Assembly (NCBI GenBank): GCA_913061515.1
Contig: CAJXSF010000005.1
Coordinates: 1 to 64,000, forward strand
DNA length: 64,000 nt
Reading direction: 5' to 3'
Source of the DNA: an uncultured Gammaproteobacteria bacterium
GTDB taxonomy: Bacteria > Pseudomonadota > Gammaproteobacteria > Pseudomonadales > Pseudohongiellaceae
This document shows positions 20,230-29,557 of the stretch, one piece after another. Positions within the stretch are counted from its first letter, which is position 1. The number at the start of each line of letters is the position of its first letter. The translations under genes were made by a program, and so were the position numbers. The notes beneath the pieces are model-generated. The model did no database searches, was not told the origin of the DNA, and saw only the letters and a program-made list of their open reading frames with translations.

Positions 20230-21861
20230 TTATCTCAACTCGCCACGGCGAAATTGCGAGGTTAACAAACCATCATTGCTAAGCCCTTGATTGGGTAAGA
20301 ACTCTCTATATTGTTCTAAGTCCCCATCCAAGGAAGGCTGTTTAATCACAACAGGACGAATAAACACGATCAGCTCTGTCTTACTAGCTGTGTCGTCTCG
20401 GTAGCTAAATAGATTTCCTAGACCAGGCAACTTAGATAAACCAGGCAAACCCGATGTATTAGTATCTAAAGAGTCCTGCATTAAGCCACCAAGCACGGCT
20501 GTTTGCCCGCTAAAGACTTTCAATATCGATTCGATCTCACGAATTTGAATCTCCGGAATCGCGTTCACCACATTGGCGTCTGTTAAAGCAGGGCTAGGGT
20601 CATTTACATAACGAAGAATACGCGAGATGGTCGGTCGGACATTTAAAGTAACTTGATCATTCTCGCTTATTTGAGGAGTAACGCTTAAAACGAAGCCAAC
20701 TGGTACTGTGTTGATAGTGCTTGTATAGAGCGCAGGTGTTGCTGCTGTCGTATCGGTTGCTGGTGTGCCAGGTGTTACCTCAATTGTAAAAAACACTTTA
20801 TTGTCTACAACACGCAGCATCGCAGCCTGATTATTCAAGGCCATAATTTTTGGACTCGATAGAACACGAATATCTCCGAATTCCGAAAGCATCTTCATTG
20901 TGGCGCCAACACCATCGGCACCAGCGCTCTTATCGATGGTCAACATAGTCGCGGGAGCATCATTGAGATTCAACCCCGTTAAAGACTGTAGATAATCAAC
21001 CTCGCCATTATTGCGGCTAATAAGCGCCCAATCGACACCAGCTTGATAACGATCGCTTAGAGTCACCTCAACCACTGTCGCCTCAATCATGACCTGATAC
21101 AAAGATCGAGTTCTAATCGTATCGATAAACTGACGAATCTCTCGGTGCTGCCTCGAGGTCGCCCTTACTGTCACCAAACCACTTTCAGGACTGCTGATAA
21201 TCGAAGAAACGCCATCACCTTCTTCACCGCCGGTTTCCCCCATAATCGCTGCAAGATTAGCGGTTAAAGTCGACCAAAAATTGTTATTGCTGCTTTGATC
21301 CAAAGTCGCCACAGAATTATTGGTGCCACTACCGCTACTAGAGGCATTACCAATAGCTGTAATTGCGTTCGCCACATTGAACTCTGTATTCGACTCACGA
21401 CTCACGTTCACATAGTCAACGCGATAACTCTGCAAATAAGGCGAGTCCGGCTCGACCATTACGCCATTGACCGCGTTCATACTCCATCGCATATCCACTT
21501 GGCGACCAATGCGCTCAAGCAATTGCGGAAACGTTTGATCGATGGCATTGATGCTAACTGTTCCGATCACCCCTGGGTGTACATCGATATTCACCCCCGC
21601 ATCGCGAGCAATGGCGAACAATAATTCCCGTACCGACACATCTTGAACGACCACAGAGAATAGCTCTGGTCCTTCTTGCACTGTCGGAGCAGGAAGGATG
21701 GAAGGTGCACTGACGATGTCGGGAATCTCGTCTGCTTCTATCGCTTCGCCTGGAAGGATATGCCGCACAGTTTGGTTCTCTTCGGGAAGAGTTGTCCCAC
21801 ACCCTGCGAGCGACCCGATGCTTAGCGCAATGAGTAGCTTCAACAAGTAATTAGGCTTCAT
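20230..21861 (-). CDS. mshL: Pilus secretin (MshL family), outer-membrane lipoprotein
   Basis: Outer-membrane channel of the pilus. The lipoprotein signal MKPNYLLKLLIALSIGSLAGC has its lipobox Cys at residue 21. An AMIN/STN-like domain (SVVVQDVSVRELLFAIARDAG) and an N1-like domain (VRATSRQHREIRQFIDTIR) precede the secretin barrel (QVMIEATVVEVTLSDRYQAG...VLSSPKIMALNNQAAMLRV...TVPVGFVLSVTPQI...GLPGLSKLPGLGNLF). Two starts are possible. The ATG six bases after AAGGGG gives a perfect lipoprotein signal and is used here. An ATG 18 bases upstream overlaps the previous stop as ATGA. Confidence 0.92.
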   Translation of the reverse strand: MKPNYLLKLLIALSIGSLAGCGTTLPEENQTVRHILPGEAIEADEIPDIVSAPSILPAPTVQEGPELFSVVVQDVSVRELLFAIARDAGVNIDVHPGVIGTVSINAIDQTFPQLLERIGRQVDMRWSMNAVNGVMVEPDSPYLQSYRVDYVNVSRESNTEFNVANAITAIGNASSSGSGTNNSVATLDQSSNNNFWSTLTANLAAIMGETGGEEGDGVSSIISSPESGLVTVRATSRQHREIRQFIDTIRTRSLYQVMIEATVVEVTLSDRYQAGVDWALISRNNGEVDYLQSLTGLNLNDAPATMLTIDKSAGADGVGATMKMLSEFGDIRVLSSPKIMALNNQAAMLRVVDNKVFFTIEVTPGTPATDTTAATPALYTSTINTVPVGFVLSVTPQISENDQVTLNVRPTISRILRYVNDPSPALTDANVVNAIPEIQIREIESILKVFSGQTAVLGGLMQDSLDTNTSGLPGLSKLPGLGNLFSYRDDTASKTELIVFIRPVVIKQPSLDGDLEQYREFLPNQGLSNDGLLTSQFRRGELR

Positions 21862-21875
21862 TTTTTTCCCCTTGA

Positions 21876-23537
21876 TCATAAGTTAGTTCTCATCGCGCTA
21901 TTGCAATCGAGACGTTCGATTCGTTGCACAAATGGGCCATTGCTACGCACACTGGAGGGCAAGTCGCTGATAACGGCACGCGCTTGCGCTGCTGATGCGA
22001 AATCGCCGTATACGACTTTCCAATATTCTTGACTAGAGTTTCCGAAAACACAGGTGTAGGTATTGTCAGCGAGACCTGCCTGCTGCAATCGACGCAAAAC
22101 ACGGTTAACGTAATCTGATTCGTCTAAAGAGATAGACAATAACTGCAGCGTATAGTGTTGTGAATTCACGTCGGCAAGCCAGTTTTGCATCGCTTGGCTA
22201 CGCTCCTGCAAAAGCGCGGGCAAAGAAGAGGCCACTTGTGCAGGAACTGGCGGCTCCACTTCTGCCACTTCAGTTTCTGTCGCAGTTTCGATTTGCGGCA
22301 TTTCCGCCTCTGCAACAGTTGCAACTGCTGCGCTACCCCTAGGTTCAAGGCGCTCCCGTTCTAGTTGTGCTGTTGAGGCCGTTTGCACTGCGTCGCTCGT
22401 AATCTCGTCCTCAGCCTCTGCAAGCACCTCTTCAATTGGCTCAACTTCAACCACCTCATCCGCAGGTGGCTCTGCAATTGCTGTTTGTGTCGGCGCTATC
22501 GCCGCAGGCGTAGTCGGGGCTACAGAGACAACACTATCCAATGCCTGTGCACTGGCAGCCACCTCTTGCAACTGTGCCGACAACGCGGCGTTTTGAGTGG
22601 CGAAATACCACCAGCCGCCAAATACGGCGATAGTCAGCAAGGCTAAACCAGCGAACGCAACCCGTGGCCACGTAATCAATCGTGAGCGGTAGCCACTATC
22701 ATTCATCGCTGCTTTGACGTGTTTTGGCAGTACTGCTGGTTGTAAGAGGTTATCGATAGTGCGTGGGCGCTGACCTGTGGCAGATTCTGCATAAGCGGCC
22801 AGCATTGCTTTATCGGCAAGAATATTGATGCGACGGGTTAAGCCCCCGGAGGCTTTGGCGATCATCTTTTCAGCAGCATTACTGAACACCTGTGGCGCTG
22901 GGCATCCTGCAGCTTGCAAACGAAACCGAATATAGTCGCTCACCTCATCGGCGTTGAGCGGGCGTAAATCGAAGCTATGAGTAATACGTTCACGCAGCTG
23001 CCGAATCGATTTGTCTTGTAAATTCTTGTCGAGCTCTGGTTGGCCAAACAACAGGATCTGCATGAGTTTATGCTGATGAGTCTCCAAATTGCTGAACAGG
23101 CGCACCTCTTCAAGCGTCTCGATCGGCATACTTTGCGCTTCTTCGATGATGACGAGCACAGTGCGGTTAATCGCGTGCTGCCTTAACAAGTATTCCTGCA
23201 AATGCTGCATCAAGACGAGCCTTTGCGTGGAGTGATCCACTGGCAATTTCAACTCGAACGCAATGGCATACAGGATATCGTGAGGAGAAAGATTGGGGTT
23301 TGCGAGATAAACAACCTCTACCGAATCTGGCAAACGCTGCTCAAGCATACGGCAGAGCATGGTTTTACCACTGCCCACTTCCCCTACCACTTTTAGGATG
23401 CCTTCGCCCGAGGTTACAGCGTAAAGTAGTGCCTCAAGTACCACGCCACGACCATTGGCCCCGCCCGTGTAGAAGAGGCTGGGGTCAGGCGTAATTCGAA
23501 ATGGCGGTCGATCCAGGGAATAATATTCCAGATACAT
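21876..23537 (-). CDS. MshM/ExeA-like AAA ATPase with C-terminal SPOR domain
   Basis: 553 residues. The first ~270 are an ExeA/MshM-type AAA domain (MYLEYYSLDRPPFRITPDP, Walker A GEVGSGKTMLCRML, Walker B VLVIIEEAQ, sensor-region LFGQPELDKNL). A membrane helix (about 290-308, VAFAGLALLTIAVFGGWWYF) follows, then ~150 residues of Ala/Glu/Val-rich linker. The last ~85 residues (HYTLQLLSISLDESDYVNRV...EYWKVVYGDFASAAQARAVI) look like a SPOR peptidoglycan-binding domain. MshM proteins I know lack the SPOR tail, so this resembles an MshM-DamX fusion coupling ATPase to cell wall. It is the first gene of the locus. Confidence 0.85.
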   Translation of the reverse strand: MYLEYYSLDRPPFRITPDPSLFYTGGANGRGVVLEALLYAVTSGEGILKVVGEVGSGKTMLCRMLEQRLPDSVEVVYLANPNLSPHDILYAIAFELKLPVDHSTQRLVLMQHLQEYLLRQHAINRTVLVIIEEAQSMPIETLEEVRLFSNLETHQHKLMQILLFGQPELDKNLQDKSIRQLRERITHSFDLRPLNADEVSDYIRFRLQAAGCPAPQVFSNAAEKMIAKASGGLTRRINILADKAMLAAYAESATGQRPRTIDNLLQPAVLPKHVKAAMNDSGYRSRLITWPRVAFAGLALLTIAVFGGWWYFATQNAALSAQLQEVAASAQALDSVVSVAPTTPAAIAPTQTAIAEPPADEVVEVEPIEEVLAEAEDEITSDAVQTASTAQLERERLEPRGSAAVATVAEAEMPQIETATETEVAEVEPPVPAQVASSLPALLQERSQAMQNWLADVNSQHYTLQLLSISLDESDYVNRVLRRLQQAGLADNTYTCVFGNSSQEYWKVVYGDFASAAQARAVISDLPSSVRSNGPFVQRIERLDCNSAMRTNL

Positions 23538-23772
23538 TTGAAAATCTTCATCCTTCTTAAGGGCTTAGGAGCATCTTTTCACTTAGCGAATTAACTCACA
23601 TTTCTTGGTCGAAATATAGCCTAATCAGTGGTCAAATTGAGGACAAATAGCTGTTTTTTGGGGTTAATTCGCATTAATCCCACCTTTATGACGGGTTTTC
23701 GAACAGCAATTCGCCAAACGACCCCAATTTTCCCACAAAGTAATAATGGATGATTACGCGCAAATATTGGAT

Positions 23773-24921
23773 TTAGACGTTTTTAGAGGCGCGCTCGCGA
23801 CTGAGCACAGGGTTGGCATACATTTTTAGCCAATACGGAAGGATTTTCGGGTCTACTTCGGCAAGACGCTCTTTGAATTTAGCTCTGGTCTGATCATCGA
23901 TTTTCGTGGCATCGATCGTCGTCGCACTCTCTGCAACAGCGACATCACTGCTCTGCAGTGCTTCTAATGCCAGATAGTTATTAGCTTGTAACAAGTAATT
24001 ATTGAGAATTTGCTGATCAATGGCGTTTGCAGCGGCGTCAACATCATCGCTACTCACTGTTATTTCTTCTCCGAACGCGACGTGAACATGTCCTTTAAAA
24101 CCTATCATTCCGGTCACGATACTGTTGATATCGCTCTTCTCATCTTTGGCATAGGTGCCAAGTTCAGTTTTTTGATATAGCTCGTCAGCCTTTAAGACAT
24201 CACATGGGTCAAACTCATACGAGATTGATACCGGCACGATGTGCAATGAAGACAGAGCTTCTTGAAAACCCTCACCGCGCTTAGCCAAGGAAAGCATTTT
24301 CAACAAGGCGGTATCGGTGCAGTCTATGCCGTCTTTCGCGCGCCCTTCTCGCTGCGCTATCCATACATTATCTTTCGAGTTAATCAGGTGATGAATATAT
24401 TCGGAAAGCACTTTGGAGGACTTTAAAAGATCCCGCCCTTTGAGCGAACGCTTTACAATGAAGCTTTTATTCAAGCGCATCAGGTCTGTCACAAAGGGAC
24501 GCTTGAGAAGATTATCACCGATGGCGATATAGACGGTATTGAACCCAGCGTGATAGAGCATGTAGTTGACGAAAGCAGGGTCCATCGCGATGTCGCGATG
24601 ATTGCTAACAAACAAATAATTTTTATCTTTGGATAAATTCTCAAGACCAGAGTTGGTCAGTTGCGAAGTAGTCTTCTCAATCATCTGATCCATATACAAA
24701 GCGATAACGCTTTGCATAGACTTCACATCATTCACGCCTTGCAATTGCTTAGCGAGCTTTTTCCGCGTTAAAAAGCGGGCTACTGCGGGGATCGTCCGAT
24801 AAAGTTTCGGAATTGCGAAACTTGCGATACTGCTGACAAACTCAGAATTGCTAAGCAGTCTGTCAATGACAGGTCGCACTTCGTCGTCGTGATAGGGGCG
24901 AATATCCTGAAACTGATCCAT
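23773..24921 (-). CDS. PlsC-like acyltransferase family protein
   Basis: A protein of ~382 residues with the glycerolipid acyltransferase HX4D signature (VSNHRDIAMDPAF, about residues 105-117). Further conserved blocks are NKSFIVKRSL and the substrate-binding block AQREGRAKDGIDCTDTALLK. It may acylate a lysophospholipid or ornithine lipid. It lacks clear membrane helices. The ATG is chosen over an in-frame GTG three codons upstream, although neither has a good ribosome site. It reads in the same direction as the pilus locus but is separated from it by 235 bases, which presumably hold the pilus operon promoter. Confidence 0.8.
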   Translation of the reverse strand: MDQFQDIRPYHDDEVRPVIDRLLSNSEFVSSIASFAIPKLYRTIPAVARFLTRKKLAKQLQGVNDVKSMQSVIALYMDQMIEKTTSQLTNSGLENLSKDKNYLFVSNHRDIAMDPAFVNYMLYHAGFNTVYIAIGDNLLKRPFVTDLMRLNKSFIVKRSLKGRDLLKSSKVLSEYIHHLINSKDNVWIAQREGRAKDGIDCTDTALLKMLSLAKRGEGFQEALSSLHIVPVSISYEFDPCDVLKADELYQKTELGTYAKDEKSDINSIVTGMIGFKGHVHVAFGEEITVSSDDVDAAANAIDQQILNNYLLQANNYLALEALQSSDVAVAESATTIDATKIDDQTRAKFKERLAEVDPKILPYWLKMYANPVLSRERASKNV

Positions 24922-25040
24922 ATAGGGCACGTGATTCGTTAATTGCTATGCCGTGTTGGCGACATTTCCAATGCACTTTCACTTTGATTGACTGTGCGGG
25001 CGCGATTCTACTCACTTTGGCCACGCACAGCAAATAGCCT

Positions 25041-26834
25041 TTAAATATCAGTGTTCGCGCCCGTTTTTTCCGGAGCAAACTGCAATTTCGCCAAGTTGGC
25101 ATATAGAGAGCTGCTCAGTAAAAGCTCCTGATGAGTGCCTTTTGCAACGACCTTACCCGCCTCCATTACCACGATTGCGTCCACATTTTTAACTGTCGCC
25201 AAGCGATGGGCAATGATGAGCGTTGTCCGCTGCTTCATAAGCTCATCCAAGGCCATTTGTACTTTGCGTTCACTCTCAGCATCTAGCGCGCTGGTGGCCT
25301 CGTCTAACAATAAGATCGGTGCATCTTTGAGGATGGCCCTAGCGATAGCAATACGTTGTTTCTGCCCGCCTGACAATCGAATACCCGACTCCCCAAGAAA
25401 GCTATCATAGCCCTCGGGCAGCTCTTCGATGAAATCGCTGGCGAATGCCGCTTTCGCGGCCGCCAATACCTCTTCATCACTCGCATCAGGGCGCCCATAG
25501 CGGATATTGTCCCGCACGTTACCAGTGAACATCGCAGGCTGTTGCGAAACTATTGCAACCTTGCTGCGCAAAGTCTCGAGATCGAGTTGCCGAATATCAA
25601 CTCCTCCAATGCTCACAGAGCCTTCTTGCGGGTCATAGAAGCGCAACAACAGCTCAAACAGGGTGGATTTCCCAGCGCCCGAAGGCCCCACTAAGGCAAC
25701 GCTGGTGCCCGCCTCGATCGCAAGGGATAAATCATCGATGGCCGCAGAGTTGGGGCGCGAAGGGTAAAAGAAGCGCAGTCGTTCAATACTGATAGCACCT
25801 TCGAATGGCGCAGCCAAAGCCATTGGCTCAACAGGTGAAGTGATATCGCTCTTAGCATGCAAAAGCTCCATCAAACGCTCTGTTGCCCCTGCTGCACGTT
25901 GCAAATCGCCGATAACCTGACTGATAGCTCCAACGGCGGAGGCCACGATGACCGCATAGACAACAAAGGCTGACAGCTCGCCGGCCGATAAACGCCCGTT
26001 AATTACATCTTGGCCACCCGACCAGATCATTGCTGCCACAGCCCCAAAGACTAGGGTGATCACCACAGTAGTGAGAATGGAGCGCGACCAAATGCGTTTA
26101 CAGGCCACCTTAAAAGCTGACTCCACATGGTTGGCGAAGGCTTGTTCGTTGGCGCCCTGTTGGTTGTAAGCCTGCACAGTTTTTATATGCTGAATGCTCT
26201 CGCCCACATAGGCACCAACATTGGCAATCTCATCTTGGGAGCTGCGGGACAAATGCCGCACACGTCGTCCAAAAATAATAATCGGCCCGACAACCAAGGG
26301 TATACAGATCATCACAATACTGGTGAGCTTTGGATTAGTGATGAAAAGAAAAACGGTGCCGCCCAACATCATTAAAATATTACGCAAGGCAATTGAGACA
26401 GATGACCCAATCACGGTCTGCAATAGGGTCGTATCGGTGGTGATACGCGATTGAATCTCACCGCTGAGGTTTTCTTCAAAATAACCAGGGTGCAGTGTCA
26501 TTAAGTGGGAAAACACCGCTGTGCGAATATCCGCTGTAACTCGCTCACCGAGCCAAGACACCCAGTAGAAACGTGCGAATGTACCCAAGGCTTGCACAAC
26601 TGCCACTATCAAGAAGCCTATAATCGCAAGCCCTAACGACTGACTTGAGCCTGCCACAAAACCGACATCGACGATGACCCGCACAAATTGCACAAGGCCA
26701 AGTGTGACTGCCGCGGTAAAGACCAACGCCACCATCGCCAATGCGATTTGTTTTTTATAGGGTTTTAAGAAAACGAAGGCTTTACTAAGGCTAGAATAGG
26801 CTGAAACATCCGGTTTCGCGGCAGGCTCACTCAT
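25041..26834 (-). CDS. ABC exporter half-transporter (MsbA-like, permease plus ATPase)
   Basis: 597 residues with six predicted membrane helices in the first ~330 (KKQIALAMVALVFTAAVTLG, LGLAIIGFLIVAVVQALGT, TTVVITLVFGAVAAMIW) followed by an ATPase domain. Walker A is GPSGAGKSTLFE, the Q-loop SQQPAMF, the signature LSGGQKQRIAIARAI, Walker B ILLLDEATSALD and the switch IIAHRLATV. The architecture suits export of lipid or a hydrophobic compound as a homodimer. The substrate cannot be read from sequence. The acyltransferase just downstream is compatible with a lipid substrate. Confidence 0.9.
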   Translation of the reverse strand: MSEPAAKPDVSAYSSLSKAFVFLKPYKKQIALAMVALVFTAAVTLGLVQFVRVIVDVGFVAGSSQSLGLAIIGFLIVAVVQALGTFARFYWVSWLGERVTADIRTAVFSHLMTLHPGYFEENLSGEIQSRITTDTTLLQTVIGSSVSIALRNILMMLGGTVFLFITNPKLTSIVMICIPLVVGPIIIFGRRVRHLSRSSQDEIANVGAYVGESIQHIKTVQAYNQQGANEQAFANHVESAFKVACKRIWSRSILTTVVITLVFGAVAAMIWSGGQDVINGRLSAGELSAFVVYAVIVASAVGAISQVIGDLQRAAGATERLMELLHAKSDITSPVEPMALAAPFEGAISIERLRFFYPSRPNSAAIDDLSLAIEAGTSVALVGPSGAGKSTLFELLLRFYDPQEGSVSIGGVDIRQLDLETLRSKVAIVSQQPAMFTGNVRDNIRYGRPDASDEEVLAAAKAAFASDFIEELPEGYDSFLGESGIRLSGGQKQRIAIARAILKDAPILLLDEATSALDAESERKVQMALDELMKQRTTLIIAHRLATVKNVDAIVVMEAGKVVAKGTHQELLLSSSLYANLAKLQFAPEKTGANTDI

Positions 26835-26919
26835 ATCAATGGTCTCAAAGGGTATTTGGCAAACAGCAAAGGTTGGGACTGCGCACGCGAATCACAAGGT
26901 TTTTTCTCTGACATTCGCG

Positions 26920-28365
26920 TTAAGTTGAGGTCAATTCGCGGCCGTATGCTTCCAGAGCATCTAATAACGCTATTGTCTTAGCGTCTTGATGGGTCTGTCG
27001 CAATTGAGCGATCTCGGCGAAATACGACTCTGCCGTGGCCCCTGCCGCCCGCACTTCATCAGGCCGGTGCAGACGTTGCTGACAAAAGCTCTGCCACTGC
27101 AGCAGCTCTTTATCGCTCAAGGTCGACGGAAAATTGCGAGCACGGTAGCGAAACAATAATGTCTCTAGGCGTTGATCGACAAAACCCTGCGGCCAAGTAC
27201 TCAATTGCGCCCCTGTCGCACTGCGAATCTGCGCCATCGCTTGCTTGTCTTGCCCTCCAAAGAAACCGCCGCTGTAAATCATATAGTCAGGATCATTGTC
27301 GCCGGGGCGATCTTCGTGCGCTTTATCGAATGCCGATGCTACCTTCGCTATGGCCTGTGGATGATCCAATAATAACTGCCAGTACTCGCGCGCCTTGGTC
27401 TCATCAATCTGATATTGCTTAGCAAGCTCGTGGGTTAACAACGCTTTTGAGGCGACTATCGGGCAACGGTTTATATGCAGTACTTTCAAGCTAATTCGAC
27501 TAACACCCTCAGGAAGTTCATCCTGCCGGGTGAAGAGCCGTTGTTGGATTTGCTCGACCGATAGATCCATCCATGCTCGTGGATCTTCGCGCAAATCATA
27601 GACAATCACGCCATTTTTATCAGTTGGATGCTGTGTCAATGGCGCGACTAGCGCGAGACACCCATAGGCGGCAGGGTACATAGACGACACATGCAAAATC
27701 GGTTTTTTGCTAATAATATCAATCTGTTCTTGAACTTTTTTCTTATTGCGCAGACCATAGGCATAGGCATAAAGCTTGGGCTGCTTGTCTTTAATAAGTT
27801 TCGCCATCGCAATAGTGGCCGTGACATCAGACAAGGCATCGTGCGCAGCTTCATGAGCGATACCATTAGCAACAGTCAACTCTTCTAAGCGAAACGACGG
27901 GCTGCCATCATCCTTTGTTGGCCACACGATCCCTTCTGGCCTCAAGGCGTAACACAAGCGCACCATATCGATGATGTCCCAACGCGAATTACCGTTCTTC
28001 CATTCGCGTTCATAAGGATCATAGAAATTGCGGTATAACAGTTGCCTAGTCACCTCATCATCGAAACGCAAACTGTTGTAACCCGCAACACAGCTTTGCG
28101 GTTGAGCGAACTCTTGGTGAATGCGAGCGATAAACTCAGCTTCGGGCAACCCCTCTTCCAAGGCTTTATACGGGCTTATTCCCGTCACCATGCAAGCGGC
28201 AGGATGCGGCAACATATCGGGGCTTGGCCGACAGTACATGACCAGTGGCTCACCAATGATATTGAGCTCTTCATCGGTGCGCAGCCCTGCAAATTGAGAA
28301 GCGCGGTCGCGCCGTGGGTCTACGCCAAATGTTTCATAGTCGTGCCAGTAAATTGTGTTGCTCAA
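26920..28365 (-). CDS. sbcB: Exodeoxyribonuclease I
   Basis: DEDDh exonuclease degrading single-stranded DNA 3'-5', used in recombination and mismatch repair. Motifs: TIYWHDYETFGVDPRRDR (ExoI, catalytic Asp/Glu), GYNSLRFDDEVTRQ (ExoII), and HDALSDVTATIAMAKL with the catalytic His and Asp (ExoIII). The C-terminal half has the SH3-like and helical ExoI regions. The start is a TTG five bases after GAGG giving MSNTIYWHDYETFG. The frame is open 24 codons further upstream, but that extension does not look like family sequence. Length is ~481 residues. It is divergent from pyrB. Confidence 0.94.
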   Translation of the reverse strand: MSNTIYWHDYETFGVDPRRDRASQFAGLRTDEELNIIGEPLVMYCRPSPDMLPHPAACMVTGISPYKALEEGLPEAEFIARIHQEFAQPQSCVAGYNSLRFDDEVTRQLLYRNFYDPYEREWKNGNSRWDIIDMVRLCYALRPEGIVWPTKDDGSPSFRLEELTVANGIAHEAAHDALSDVTATIAMAKLIKDKQPKLYAYAYGLRNKKKVQEQIDIISKKPILHVSSMYPAAYGCLALVAPLTQHPTDKNGVIVYDLREDPRAWMDLSVEQIQQRLFTRQDELPEGVSRISLKVLHINRCPIVASKALLTHELAKQYQIDETKAREYWQLLLDHPQAIAKVASAFDKAHEDRPGDNDPDYMIYSGGFFGGQDKQAMAQIRSATGAQLSTWPQGFVDQRLETLLFRYRARNFPSTLSDKELLQWQSFCQQRLHRPDEVRAAGATAESYFAEIAQLRQTHQDAKTIALLDALEAYGRELTST

Positions 28366-28514
28366 AACCACCTCAAAAGTGTAATTGGGAGAATGACGCC
28401 ATTTCAGGGCAAATCTTATAGCATATTTGCACCCCAAGATTCCTAAGCAGCGCCCATTAGTTTAGTATTTGCCTCCGAAGACCATTCATAAAATTGTGAC
28501 AGTAGATACTCATC

Positions 28515-29528
28515 ATGCATTTCCCCGGCGCCCATATTCTTAGTGTTAACCAATTCGAACTCGCTGATGTCGAACGCATCTTTGACGTGGCAGACAGTAT
28601 GGTGCCGTTTGCGCACCGAGAACTTATGACCAAGGTGCTTGACGGCGCGATTCTGGGCAATATGTTTTTTGAGCCTAGCACAAGAACTCGTTTAAGCTTT
28701 GGTTGCGCATTCAATTTGCTCGGCGGCGAGGTTCGCGAAACTACCGATGTGAAAACCTCGTCAATCTCTAAGGGCGAGTCCCTATATGATACCGCCCGGG
28801 TTATCAGCGGCTACAACGACATCATCGTCATGCGCCATCCGCAAGGCGGCTCAGTAGCCGAATTTGCCAAAGCAAGCCGCGTTCCCGTCATCAATGCTGG
28901 CGACGGCCCCAACGAGCACCCAAGCCAGGCACTACTAGACTTGTATACCATTCGCAAAGAGCTCGGCAGTGCTGGCAAGGCTATTTCTGGCATGCATATC
29001 GCGATGGTCGGTGACCTTAAACATGGCCGCACCGTCCACTCGCTATCTCAACTAATTCAGCTTTATGACAACATACACTTCACCATGATCTCTCCAAAAG
29101 AGTTGTGCATGCCTGAAGAGATTGTCGAAGAGCTTCGAGTCAATGGTCACACAGTGGTCGAGACCGAAGACATGGAACAAGGTCTTGTGGGCAATGACAC
29201 GGTCTATCTGACCCGAATTCAGGAAGAGCGGTTCAACAGTAAAATGGAAGCCGATATCTATCGTGGACGTTTCCGCTTGAACGAGGCCATCTACACTCGG
29301 TACTGCCAACCTAAGACGGTCATTATGCATCCATTGCCGAGAGATTCTCGGGCTGATGCAAATGAATTAGACAATGACTTGAATCAGCACCCAAACCTCG
29401 CCATATTCAGACAGACAGATAACGGAGTATTGGTGCGCATGGCATTATTCGCCCTATCGCTTGATGTCTGCGAGCAAGTGCATAAAAGTGCACGTGAAGT
29501 GAATTGGTACACCGAGCGTCGCTTCTAA
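28515..29528 (+). CDS. pyrB: Aspartate carbamoyltransferase, catalytic chain
   Basis: Second step of pyrimidine synthesis: carbamoyl phosphate plus aspartate gives carbamoyl aspartate. Conserved motifs are FFEPSTRTRLSF (carbamoyl-phosphate loop), SSISKGESLYDT (active-site Lys), VMRHPQGGS, NAGDGPNEHPSQALLDL, MVGDLKHGRTVHSL and MHPLPRDS. At 337 residues it is ~25 longer than the E. coli chain, mostly at the C-terminus. There is no regulatory pyrI or dihydroorotase-like pyrC' beside it. pilU follows 29 bases downstream on the same strand, which looks coincidental. Confidence 0.96.
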   Translation: MHFPGAHILSVNQFELADVERIFDVADSMVPFAHRELMTKVLDGAILGNMFFEPSTRTRLSFGCAFNLLGGEVRETTDVKTSSISKGESLYDTARVISGYNDIIVMRHPQGGSVAEFAKASRVPVINAGDGPNEHPSQALLDLYTIRKELGSAGKAISGMHIAMVGDLKHGRTVHSLSQLIQLYDNIHFTMISPKELCMPEEIVEELRVNGHTVVETEDMEQGLVGNDTVYLTRIQEERFNSKMEADIYRGRFRLNEAIYTRYCQPKTVIMHPLPRDSRADANELDNDLNQHPNLAIFRQTDNGVLVRMALFALSLDVCEQVHKSAREVNWYTERRF

Positions 29529-29557
29529 GAACAGCCTCAAACCAAAAGGGTAAAATT

